Shown one piece after another: positions 1-6,796 of a DNA stretch of 7,055 nt; within the stretch, counting starts at the first letter, position 1, and every line of letters starts with the position of its first letter. A model generated the notes under the pieces. That model worked only from the letters and a program-made list of their open reading frames with translations, had not been told where the DNA came from and made no database searches. A program made the position numbers and the translations under genes. The DNA is from Saprospiraceae bacterium (lineage in GTDB: Bacteria > Bacteroidota > Bacteroidia > Chitinophagales > Saprospiraceae): the NCBI GenBank assembly GCA_029262975.1, contig JAJCYJ010000582.1, positions 1 to 7,055 of the forward strand, read 5' to 3'.

Positions 1-1451
1 ATGACAACTTCTTATATCTTACTTTGACCGGAAGAAATGATTGGTCGTCTACGCTCATCAACCCTTTTGTTGATTTTAACGCGGGAGATATTTCTTTCTT
101 CTATCCTTCAGTCTCTTTGGGTTTAATCTTCACTGAGAAAATTAATATCCCTGGACTGTCTTTTGGAAAACTAAGAGCAAGTTATGCTGAAGTAGGTGGT
201 GGAGCGCCAGGTGCTTATAGTACTTCTACAGCATTCATTTTACCACTTCAAAATGCCGGTACTGTAAATGACCTTAACGATGGTTGGACCAATGGATTGG
301 GATTTCCATTTCAGGGTAATTCCGGATTCGTATATAATGCTGTTGCTGGTAATCCATTCTTGAAACCATCCAGAACAAGGGACTATGAAGTTGGTTTGGA
401 TTTGAGATTTATGAATAACAGAATTGGCCTTGACCTAACGGGTTATCAAAGAAACTCGGGTGACCAGATTATTGCCATCAATGTAGCTAATACGACAGGA
501 TTCCAAAGAGCAGTAGTTAATAGTGGAGAGTTAGCTACAAGAGGAGGAGAAATTGTATTGACGATTAATCCAATTAGAAATGAAAAAATAAATTGGAATA
601 TAGGAATTAATTTTTCTAAATGGAAAACGACTGTTGAATCATTGCCTGAAGGCGTTCAAAACCAATACTTAGACGGTTTTACCGGAACAGGTATTTTTAA
701 CCTGGCTCCGGAAACGGATGCGAACGGCGCAGTCACTAAAACTTTCGAATATGGTCAAATCAGAGGTGGTGCATTTCAAAGAGTAAACACAGCGAATGGC
801 ACATTTGATCCAACAGCTCCTTACAATCCAGACGGAGCACTGGTTATTGATGATAACCCAGCATCCAGTACTTATGGATTTCCGTTGGCAGATCCTTCTT
901 CACAAATAATTGGCAATCCTAATCCTGATTTTCTATTAGGCTTAAACACATCTTTTTCTTATAAGAACTTATCAGTAAGTGCACTTTTTGACATAAAGGA
1001 AGGTGGTGATATTTGGAATGGAACTAAAGGAGCTTTAACATTCTTTGGAAGATCTGAATTGACCGATAACAGGGGAACAGTCTCCGTATTCGAGGGTGTA
1101 AAAGCAGGTGACGGAGGAGCCAATGATATCGCTGTTGAATTGAATCAGGCATGGTATCAAGGCAATGGTGGCGGATTTGGTGCAGTTGATGAGCACTTTG
1201 TAGAAGATGGTTCATTCAGGAGGTTGAGATTTGTTACGTTGTCATATGATCTTGGGGATGTCCTTGATGCAGCGGGATTTGAAAACTTCAGTATTTCCGT
1301 TACTGGTAGAAACTTATTTCTGAGTACACCATATACAGGATTCGACCCTGAATTGTCATTGGTTGGATCATCCAGTAATGGACAAGGGTTGGACTATTTC
1401 CAATTACCAAACACCAAGTCTTTTTCAATTGGTCTTAATGCAACATTTTAA
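1..1451 (+). CDS. SusC/RagA-family TonB-dependent outer-membrane transporter, C-terminal part (5' end outside window)
   Basis: This is the C-terminal half of a SusC/RagA-type TonB-dependent transporter, which forms an outer-membrane beta-barrel and imports nutrient oligomers or peptides with its SusD lid. The frame is open from the left edge (first full codon at base 3) and gives 482 residues; the family is usually about 1000, so the signal peptide, carboxypeptidase-like domain, plug and first barrel strands are missing. An apparent TTG start at 24 is internal: the residues before it (DNFLYLT) continue the family motif ending in TGRNDWSSTL. Other family signatures are FYPSVSLGLIFTE (about residues 31-43), KPSRTRDYEVGLDL (about 120), the IGNPNPDF segment (about 300), DGSFRRLRFVTLSYDLG (about 400) and the closing strand SFSIGLNATF with C-terminal Phe, the usual barrel-assembly signal. 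The susD-like gene follows after 15 bp, so the two are probably co-transcribed. The substrate is not evident. Confidence 0.95.
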   Translation, partial: DNFLYLTLTGRNDWSSTLINPFVDFNAGDISFFYPSVSLGLIFTEKINIPGLSFGKLRASYAEVGGGAPGAYSTSTAFILPLQNAGTVNDLNDGWTNGLGFPFQGNSGFVYNAVAGNPFLKPSRTRDYEVGLDLRFMNNRIGLDLTGYQRNSGDQIIAINVANTTGFQRAVVNSGELATRGGEIVLTINPIRNEKINWNIGINFSKWKTTVESLPEGVQNQYLDGFTGTGIFNLAPETDANGAVTKTFEYGQIRGGAFQRVNTANGTFDPTAPYNPDGALVIDDNPASSTYGFPLADPSSQIIGNPNPDFLLGLNTSFSYKNLSVSALFDIKEGGDIWNGTKGALTFFGRSELTDNRGTVSVFEGVKAGDGGANDIAVELNQAWYQGNGGGFGAVDEHFVEDGSFRRLRFVTLSYDLGDVLDAAGFENFSISVTGRNLFLSTPYTGFDPELSLVGSSSNGQGLDYFQLPNTKSFSIGLNATF

Positions 1452-1466
1452 TTAAAAATAGCAATT

Positions 1467-2792
1467 ATGAAAATTCTAAAATATATATTTATTCTGGTTA
1501 GTTTGATATTCATTACATCATGTGAAGATTATTTTGGTAGTGAATCAAACATAGATCCGGACAATCCCACTACCGTTACGCCTAATGTTCTGCTACCGCA
1601 AGTACAAGCAAGATTGGTATACACGTATGGAGGAGATTTTGCCAGATATATTGGTTTATACACCCAGCATGTAGACGGAATTAGTAGACAGTTTGCGGTA
1701 TTAGGACAGTATGGAATATCACCTTCCGATACAGACACACCATGGTCTAATATATACACAGGCACACTAAATTCTAATCGGCAATTGTTACTCACTTCCC
1801 GAGCAGGTGGATTTAATCATTATACTGGTATTGCATTGGCATTAGAATCCTATTCGATGTTAATCTCAACAGATCTATGGGGTGATATACCCTATTCTGA
1901 TGCTTTTAGATTTGCTGAAAATGGAGTGTATACGCCCACATTTGATACACAGCAAGATGTGTACAATCAAATTTTGACGAATCTCTCTGAAGCACGGACG
2001 CTTCTCTCTACCCAGGGTGGTGGCAATGTACCTGGAAACGATGATCTGATTTATCGCGGGGACGTTTCTAAATGGATTAAATTCACGAATGTTCTAGAAG
2101 CCAGGGCGCAATTACACTTATCTAAAGTGAATAGTGATGCATACGCTAAAGTACTATCTGCATTAAGTGGTGGTGAATTTGAACATTCTGGAGATAACGC
2201 AGGTTTTGCATTTGGAAATCCAGCTACCGAAAATGCACCTTGGTACCAGTACATTGAACAAAGAGACGATTGTGAAGTTGGGGCCACCTATGTAGCACTT
2301 TTACAATCTTTTGATGATCCTCGGTTGGCGACATACGGACAACCGCATACAAATAATCATCCGATTTGGACCAGAGATCAAACTGTCAATTTGTTAAGTT
2401 TTACGGAACAAGAATTTATAAAAGCTGAAGCTCTGTTGAGTTCTGATCGTTCTGCAGCTTATGAGGCTTACTTGTCAGGTATATCGTCATCACTAATGGA
2501 AGCGCTTGTCGATGATGCAGGTTATGATTCATATTTGGAAAATGCTTCCGTAGCCGTCGGTGCTGATAATTTGACATTAGAGAATATCATCACTCAGAAA
2601 TATTTGGCATTATATACGGATCCTGAAGTTTTCTCTGATTGGAGAAGGACTAATTTTCCAGCACTCATTCCTGTAACAGGCACTGCCATTCCAAGAAGAA
2701 TTCCATATGCTCAAACTGAAATTCTGTCTAATCCTAATACCCCGTCCCAGGCGGAAGTGGGTATTTTCAATCCGGTATGGTGGGATCAATAA
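1467..2792 (+). CDS. SusD/RagB-like nutrient-binding surface lipoprotein
   Basis: This is a complete 441-residue SusD-like lipoprotein, the lid and substrate-binding partner of the SusC-type transporter just upstream. The N-terminus is a lipoprotein signal: a hydrophobic stretch (residues 5-16) and lipobox FITSC with the lipidated Cys at 19. Acidic residues follow at once (E20, D21), consistent with the export signal that takes Bacteroidota lipoproteins to the cell surface. The mature start (DPDNPTTVTPNVLLPQVQ) is typical of the SusD-like_2 branch. So are the middle segment LISTDLWGDIPYSDAF and the C-terminal blocks ITQKYLALYTDPEVFSDWRRT, IPRRIPYAQTEI and FNPVWWDQ. Length matches the family (about 430-550). 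The start region is AT-rich with no Shine-Dalgarno motif, as is usual in the phylum. A terminator follows at 2818-2849. The ligand (glycan, peptide or other) cannot be deduced. Confidence 0.95.
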   Translation: MKILKYIFILVSLIFITSCEDYFGSESNIDPDNPTTVTPNVLLPQVQARLVYTYGGDFARYIGLYTQHVDGISRQFAVLGQYGISPSDTDTPWSNIYTGTLNSNRQLLLTSRAGGFNHYTGIALALESYSMLISTDLWGDIPYSDAFRFAENGVYTPTFDTQQDVYNQILTNLSEARTLLSTQGGGNVPGNDDLIYRGDVSKWIKFTNVLEARAQLHLSKVNSDAYAKVLSALSGGEFEHSGDNAGFAFGNPATENAPWYQYIEQRDDCEVGATYVALLQSFDDPRLATYGQPHTNNHPIWTRDQTVNLLSFTEQEFIKAEALLSSDRSAAYEAYLSGISSSLMEALVDDAGYDSYLENASVAVGADNLTLENIITQKYLALYTDPEVFSDWRRTNFPALIPVTGTAIPRRIPYAQTEILSNPNTPSQAEVGIFNPVWWDQ

Positions 2793-2817
2793 GGTTATAA
2801 TTAATTAATATAGATGA

Positions 2818-2849
2818 GGGGGTACAATATCGGTTGTATCCCCATTTTT
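2818..2849 (+). terminator. Rho-independent terminator of the susC/susD operon
   Basis: A 10-bp stem pairs GGGGGTACAA (2818-2827) with TTGTATCCCC (2834-2843); all pairs are Watson-Crick except one G-U. The loop is the 6-nt TATCGG, and A plus five T follow. It begins 25 bp after the susD-like stop codon, which is where an operon terminator is expected. This separates the transporter operon from the downstream genes. Confidence 0.85.
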
Positions 2850-2962
2850 CAATCTGTGTTGTACATAAGAATTTTGTGATAGAATAAGAACATCAAAATT
2901 AGTAGACCTCCTTTTTGTACAGACATTGTTCTTTATAACGAATCTTAAAAGGCATACTACGA

Positions 2963-3679
2963 ATGAATAAATCTCTATTGAGCATGAGCAAAGTATCGAT
3001 CCTATTTTTCACAGTAATTGGAAATGTATTGATTGCTCAATCTTCGCTCACTGAGATTAAACGGAATATTTACCAGGATTTGAACTCTAGCGTTAATCAA
3101 AACTATGTACGCCTTATCAATGAGGCAAAGACAAAAGATGTACAAAATGAATTTTACGCATTTTCGGAATGGGTAGAATTTGAGGTGCTTTCAAAAGATG
3201 GAGACACTATTTTTTTAGACTCAGCCAATTATCACATCTACAACGATATGATGCTGTTTTTAAGTGAGGGAAAATTGTATTATTTATATCCTGAAGAAGC
3301 AAATAAAATATCTGTTCAGGATAAGACTTACACCGCTTATCGCTCTGATGAAAAGGAATCAGGCTATTATGAACTATTGGTTGATGGGGCAATTCAATTA
3401 TTAAAGAAATACAAAGTATCAAAAGAAAAGATAGTGAATCACCCCATGGGAATAACTCATGGTCAAAGCGATTATAAATATAGAATCAAGTCTGAATTCT
3501 ATTACAATGATACCCTTAAAAACAAAGTAAATCATGTGCCCAGGAAGAAGAAAAACTTAATGAAAATATTTTCGAGGAAAAGAAACAGGATGATCGCTTT
3601 TGCAAAAGAAAACAAACTAAATAACAAATCGGAAGAGCATTTAGTAAAATTATTTTCTTACTACAATCAATTGGATTAA
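2963..3679 (+). CDS. Secreted protein of unknown function, conserved Bacteroidota type
   Basis: This gene encodes 238 residues and I cannot name its function. A signal peptide is visible (hydrophobic core about residues 11-24, probable cleavage LIA-QSS after A25); Met8 is an alternative start that would still leave a signal peptide. Residues about 65-145 look strand-rich, with a segment NYHIYNDMMLFLSEGKLYYL and later GYYELLVDGAIQLLKKY. I recall similar patterns in uncharacterised secreted Bacteroidota proteins. The C-terminus (about 190-238) is basic and probably helical: a lysine/arginine cluster (PRKKKNLMKIFSRKRNRM), then KENKLNNKSEEHLVKLFSYYNQLD. No lipobox, T9SS tail or catalytic motif is seen, so a periplasmic location is likely. 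The stop codon is 16 bp before the next gene, suggesting co-transcription. The 170-bp gap upstream holds the preceding terminator and no convincing promoter box. Confidence 0.8.
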   Translation: MNKSLLSMSKVSILFFTVIGNVLIAQSSLTEIKRNIYQDLNSSVNQNYVRLINEAKTKDVQNEFYAFSEWVEFEVLSKDGDTIFLDSANYHIYNDMMLFLSEGKLYYLYPEEANKISVQDKTYTAYRSDEKESGYYELLVDGAIQLLKKYKVSKEKIVNHPMGITHGQSDYKYRIKSEFYYNDTLKNKVNHVPRKKKNLMKIFSRKRNRMIAFAKENKLNNKSEEHLVKLFSYYNQLD

Positions 3680-3695
3680 TGGAATTAAGCGTGAC

Positions 3696-4358
3696 ATGAA
3701 ATATAATACTGGTTCTAAATTTACGAATGAAATACTCATTATTTTTCTCTTCACACTTAATTTAAATTCATTGTTTTCTCAGATACAGCGCTTTGACCTC
3801 GGCCTTCAGAGTTCTGTCAATCTTACGCAAATAGAAGGTGATAATCTAAGAGGTTTTAAGAACTTAGGTTACAGTCTCGGATGGCATGGAGGCTATAACT
3901 TCGATGATCATAATCAGTTGATTATTGCAGGTTTATACGAAAAAATAGGTAGTGACAGAAGTGGAACTAAAGCGTCACCACTTACCAATAGAACATTGGC
4001 AGAAATTGATTTTCAAGTGATCAGTATCTATTTAGGATACTCAAAAAAAGTTGGTGATTCCTGGGATGGAGAGCTGAGATTTCGCTTTGCAACGGGTTTA
4101 AAACTTAACCATTTTCTGAAACAACAATCAAAATTATTTACCGGTAGAGTCGATTACAATCCAATCTTAACAGATGCAGATTTTAAAAAAAGATATGTAA
4201 GTTTCAGAATGAGTATTGGGTTATTGATCTTCAAGAACACGATACTGAATCTGTCGTATGATCATTCAATTCAAAATATCTTAACTACTCAAAATGACTT
4301 GCCTGTATCCAAGTTAGTGCCTTTTTATTTAGGGTTAGGCTTGTCATATTACATATAA
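3696..4358 (+). CDS. Small outer-membrane beta-barrel protein, PorT-like family
   Basis: This 220-residue protein is predicted to be a small outer-membrane barrel. It has a signal peptide (hydrophobic residues about 12-27, likely cleavage in LFS-QIQ). The mature start GLQSSVNLTQIEGDNLRGF is the pattern seen at the first strand of the PorT-like/outer-membrane beta-barrel domain family (G..G.N.t.i.GD...Gf). Alternating hydrophobic-polar strands follow through to the end: LGYSLGWHGGYNF, QLIIAGLYEKIGS, FQVISIYLGYSKKV, GELRFRFATGLKLNHF, YVSFRMSIGLLIF, NTILNLSYDHSIQNI and PFYLGLGLSYYI with an aromatic near the C-terminus. It lies 16 bp after the secreted protein gene, so the pair may act together in the envelope. 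The family includes PorT of the T9SS apparatus, but most members are uncharacterised and nothing here makes this one PorT itself. Confidence 0.75.
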   Translation: MKYNTGSKFTNEILIIFLFTLNLNSLFSQIQRFDLGLQSSVNLTQIEGDNLRGFKNLGYSLGWHGGYNFDDHNQLIIAGLYEKIGSDRSGTKASPLTNRTLAEIDFQVISIYLGYSKKVGDSWDGELRFRFATGLKLNHFLKQQSKLFTGRVDYNPILTDADFKKRYVSFRMSIGLLIFKNTILNLSYDHSIQNILTTQNDLPVSKLVPFYLGLGLSYYI

Positions 4359-4452
4359 CCGAATGATTCGAATCAAAAGCTAATCAATATGGACTGCAAA
4401 CATCTCATTACCCGACAAGACCATTAACCTCTTTGTTCGAAAATAGTTGGTA

Positions 4453-6099
4453 ATGAATAGGTTTCTTATTTCGTTTATTCTCTTCCTCATTTCCGGGCAT
4501 AGTGTTTTACTATCGCAGACCGTTGGCACATTAATTAATACACCCGATGCCTCCAATCAATTCACCTTATTAAGCGGTGTCAATTCCAATGACACATACT
4601 TAATTGATAACTGTGGCAATATTTACAATCATTGGTCCAGTGAATATAAACTTGGAATGGCCGCGCATCTCGATGCTTATGGCAATTTATACAGAGGCGG
4701 GAAACTTAACACGCCCAACTTTAATGCTGGAGGAAAAGGAGGCGTAATTGAAAAGTATTCCTGGAATGGAGATTTGCTTTGGAAGTATCAATTAGCAAAT
4801 GACAGCATACACCTACATCACGACTTCAAATTAATGCCTACTGGAAATATTTTAATAACTGCCTGGGAATATTTTAGTTTTTCAGAAATTGTTTCATTGG
4901 GTAGGGATAGTCTGATTACAAGTACAGACGGATTTTATTCTGAAATATTAATTGAAATTGACCCTGAAGATGACTTTCATGAAGTTTGGAAATGGCGTGC
5001 CATTGATCATATCGTTCAAGATAGGAATCCAGCCTCCGCTTCTTTCGGGTCCATTGAAGAGCATCCTCAACTCCTGGATATAAACTTAAACGTACCTGGC
5101 AATTTATCAAAGCCCATTGATTGGTTACATATTAATTCAGTAGATTATAATGCAATCTCAGATCAAATTCTTTTAAGCTGTAATGCCATTGATGAGATTA
5201 TCATAATTGATCATAGTACTTCAACAAGGGAAGCTGCAACATCAAAAGGCGGAAATTCAGGAATGGGTGGTGATCTCATATTTAGATGGGGTAATCCCGG
5301 CAATTACATAAGTTCTATACCACTTGACAGACAATTATTTAAACAACACGATGCGACCTGGATTATAGACGATGAAGGATATTCCGATCGCATATTGCTG
5401 TTTAATAATGGCTTGATTTCAAATGGTATTAATTATTCAACTGTGGATGAGATCAAGTTAAAAAGGATCGGTTTGTACAATTATGATTTTGAGCGTTCAG
5501 TATTATTCCAGGAGGATGATAGAGTATGGAGGTATAATGAAAACGCAGATAGACAACTGTATTCAAAGAGGATGTCTGGAGCGATCAGGCTAAATTCCAA
5601 TCGGACCATCATCTCCGAATCAGACTCAGGACGCATATTTGAAATTGATACAGAAGGCAATATTTTGTGGTCTTATGTCAACCCTGTTGGCACCAATAAG
5701 ATCTTTACGCAAGGAGATGCACCTTTTGCTAATACAATTTTTAAAATAGCGAGTTATCCCAGGACATTCTTTAATTCGAATATTGCAATTTCTACTGAAT
5801 TTGAAAAAATAGAAATTAATCCAATGGATCAATGTGACCTATTTGTGACTACCAGCGTGCTAACTACCAAAATAGAAAAAATAGAATTAACTCAAGTTGA
5901 AAACATGTTACACTTGAAAAATGCTTCTGATACTCGACTCTTACTATTAGATATAAGTGGAAGATTATTATTCTCAAAATTGAACCTTGAGTCTGAATTT
6001 ACTATTAATCTGCATGAGTACTCAATGGGTATTTATATTTTACATTTTACTGATTTTGCCAGAAAACAGTATGCAACACATAAAGTGCTTGTTAGATAA
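4453..6099 (+). CDS. Aryl-sulfate sulfotransferase (ASST) family protein with T9SS type A C-terminal sorting domain
   Basis: ASST enzymes move a sulfate group between phenolic compounds by a ping-pong mechanism through a sulfo-histidine, without PAPS. I chose the ATG at 4453 (548 residues) over an in-frame TTG two codons upstream because it directly opens the signal peptide (core residues 4-14, likely cleavage near LLS-QTVG). Beta-propeller-type motifs run through residues about 35-435: LHHDFKLMPTGNILI (121-135), DWLHINSVDYN (223-233), IIDHSTSTREA (251-261), GGDLIFRWGNPGNY (272-285), KQHDATWI (297-304), LLFNNG (315-320) and SDSGRIFEIDTEGNILWSY (390-408). H123, H226 and H299 are the best active-site candidates. 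Residue 244, where an active-site Arg is expected from E. coli AssT spacing, is Asn. The C-terminus (about 470-548, with LLLLDISGRLLFSKL, MGIYILHF and final HKVLVR) is a T9SS type A sorting domain, so the protein should cross the outer membrane. The true substrates, and whether it is active, are unknown. Confidence 0.88.
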   Translation: MNRFLISFILFLISGHSVLLSQTVGTLINTPDASNQFTLLSGVNSNDTYLIDNCGNIYNHWSSEYKLGMAAHLDAYGNLYRGGKLNTPNFNAGGKGGVIEKYSWNGDLLWKYQLANDSIHLHHDFKLMPTGNILITAWEYFSFSEIVSLGRDSLITSTDGFYSEILIEIDPEDDFHEVWKWRAIDHIVQDRNPASASFGSIEEHPQLLDINLNVPGNLSKPIDWLHINSVDYNAISDQILLSCNAIDEIIIIDHSTSTREAATSKGGNSGMGGDLIFRWGNPGNYISSIPLDRQLFKQHDATWIIDDEGYSDRILLFNNGLISNGINYSTVDEIKLKRIGLYNYDFERSVLFQEDDRVWRYNENADRQLYSKRMSGAIRLNSNRTIISESDSGRIFEIDTEGNILWSYVNPVGTNKIFTQGDAPFANTIFKIASYPRTFFNSNIAISTEFEKIEINPMDQCDLFVTTSVLTTKIEKIELTQVENMLHLKNASDTRLLLLDISGRLLFSKLNLESEFTINLHEYSMGIYILHFTDFARKQYATHKVLVR

Positions 6100-6140
6100 C
6101 CTTGAAAAGATCATAAAAGTAAAAATATTATAGGCGCCCG

Positions 6141-6191
6141 CTGGTACAAGTCTCTGACTTGTACACTAATTTGCTCGTCTTCAGACGAAAT
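6141..6191 (-). repeat. Palindromic double-hairpin repeat, copy A (inverted)
   Basis: The longer hairpin is a perfect 9-bp stem, GTACAAGTC (6144-6152) and GACTTGTAC (6156-6164), with a 3-nt loop. Ten bases later a 5-bp stem TCGTC (6175-6179) and GACGA (6184-6188) closes a 4-nt loop. Read on the minus strand, its 51 bases (6191 down to 6141) align without gaps to copy B at about 37 of 51 positions by hand count. It lies 41 bp past the sulfotransferase stop codon and could also impede transcription, though it lacks a T tract. Confidence 0.8.
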
Positions 6192-6526
6192 GGTAAAGTA
6201 AAGTGTACATCTTTTGCTCATTGCCATATGTGAAATAACCGATTCATTTTTTTTACTTATTTGACAATTATCATCGTCTGTTAAGTAGCCAAAGTATAAA
6301 GGAATGTTTTGGGAGATATTACAGGACAATCTGAAGTTCTATCATGAATAATCGAACTTATAATTATTGTAAAAGATCTGAATTAGTTGAGAAAGTATTT
6401 AAATTAAATGTTACAGAGTCAACAATCGGAAAAGCAAGAATCATAACTATATATGAAGCTGTCAAAACCCAATATTGAGATTTGCTGAAAGCATTTTTAG
6501 TGAGCGTGAGCAGAAGTTGTTACGTT

Positions 6527-6577
6527 TTTCGTCAGGAGACGATATTGAAAAGGTACGAGTCAGAGACTCGTACCAGC
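6527..6577 (+). repeat. Palindromic double-hairpin repeat, copy B
   Basis: The short hairpin is TCGTC (6529-6533) and GACGA (6538-6542) around the loop AGGA. The long hairpin is a perfect 10-bp stem, GGTACGAGTC (6552-6561) and GACTCGTACC (6565-6574), around the loop AGA. Order and spacing match copy A in the opposite orientation. A further copy of the stem half, GACTCGTAC, lies at 6582-6590. The family resemblance is to REP-like extragenic palindromes. Confidence 0.8.
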
Positions 6578-6670
6578 TCAGGACTCGTACAATCGAGTTG
6601 AAAAAATAAGTACCTGCAATACTATCCCCTATTTGACTAACTCGATGTATGAGCTTTACTCGCGTAATAA

Positions 6671-6696
6671 TTGACGTCACAGAACGCGTATATTTG
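6671..6696 (+). promoter_or_regulatory. Possible Bacteroidota-type promoter for the mtfA-like gene
   Basis: TATATTTG at 6689-6696 matches the Bacteroidota -7 consensus TAnnTTTG exactly. A TTG at 6671-6673 could serve as the upstream box, but only 15 bases separate them, shorter than the usual spacing of about 19. Transcription would begin about 90 bp before the ATG at 6797. The position is sensible, but such a short motif can occur by chance in AT-rich DNA. Confidence 0.35.
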
Positions 6697-6796
6697 ATAT
6701 TTGCTAATACAGCAGAATTCAAAGGGAAATAATTACTATCGCAAAATGAGCAATGTCAGACTATTATCTATTTAAAGATTACTCAACCGATCCAAA

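Larger units (their letters stand above)
6140..6577. mobile_element. Possible MITE-like or BIME-like element bounded by inverted double-hairpin repeats
   Basis: The outer ends are an exact 8-bp inverted pair, GCTGGTAC (6140-6147) and GTACCAGC (6570-6577). Each end belongs to a roughly 50-bp imperfect inverted copy containing two hairpins. The enclosed 438 bp has no transposase, and I see no obvious target-site duplication. Such architecture fits either a non-autonomous transposable element or a pair of REP-type palindromes mobilised by a Y1 (RAYT-like) transposase encoded elsewhere; both readings are inference. Confidence 0.35.
6100..6796. other. 697-bp intergenic region without a convincing gene
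   Basis: This gap separates the sulfotransferase from the MtfA-like gene. It is AT-rich apart from the two palindromic repeat copies near 6141-6191 and 6527-6577. The 335 bp between the copies (6192-6526) hold no recognisable protein motif; the longest ATG-initiated forward frame I found there by eye is 44 codons (6344-6478) with no start-site or family support. Open frames of 72 and 86 codons on the minus strand run through the repeats and look incidental. After the second copy (6578-6796) I see only a possible promoter box. No tRNA, rRNA or known riboswitch pattern was recognised. Confidence 0.7.

Noticed and set aside
24..1451. SusC-like gene starting at the TTG at base 24
   Set aside because: The frame is open to the left edge, and the residues before the TTG continue the family motif, so this is a 5'-truncated gene and not a short complete one.
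1..2849. Complete polysaccharide utilisation locus
   Set aside because: Only the SusC/SusD pair is present; no glycoside hydrolase, sulfatase or regulator is visible, so glycan use cannot be claimed.
2912..2939. Promoter candidate (TTTTTG/TTGTAC ... TATAAC) upstream of the secreted protein gene
   Set aside because: The spacing is only about 13 bases and there is no TAnnTTTG box, so it does not fit a Bacteroidota or a sigma70-type promoter well.
4365..4374. Perfect 10-bp palindrome GATTCGAATC just after the barrel gene stop
   Set aside because: It has no loop or T tract to act as a terminator, and one such palindrome is not strong evidence for an operator.
6111..6329. 72-codon open frame on the minus strand
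   Set aside because: It runs through repeat copy A, has no recognisable domain and no start-site support, and lies opposite to every real gene; kept only as part of the repeat discussion.
6344..6478. 44-codon ATG open frame on the plus strand in the spacer between repeat copies
   Set aside because: A short frame is expected by chance in AT-rich DNA; there is no signal, motif or evident promoter.
6141..6590. CRISPR-like or tandem hairpin array
   Set aside because: There are only two inverted, diverged copies, with no regular spacers and no cas genes.
6462..6722. 86-codon open frame on the minus strand
   Set aside because: It spans repeat copy B and the region of the possible promoter, reads in a different frame of the repeat from copy A, and shows no domain pattern.
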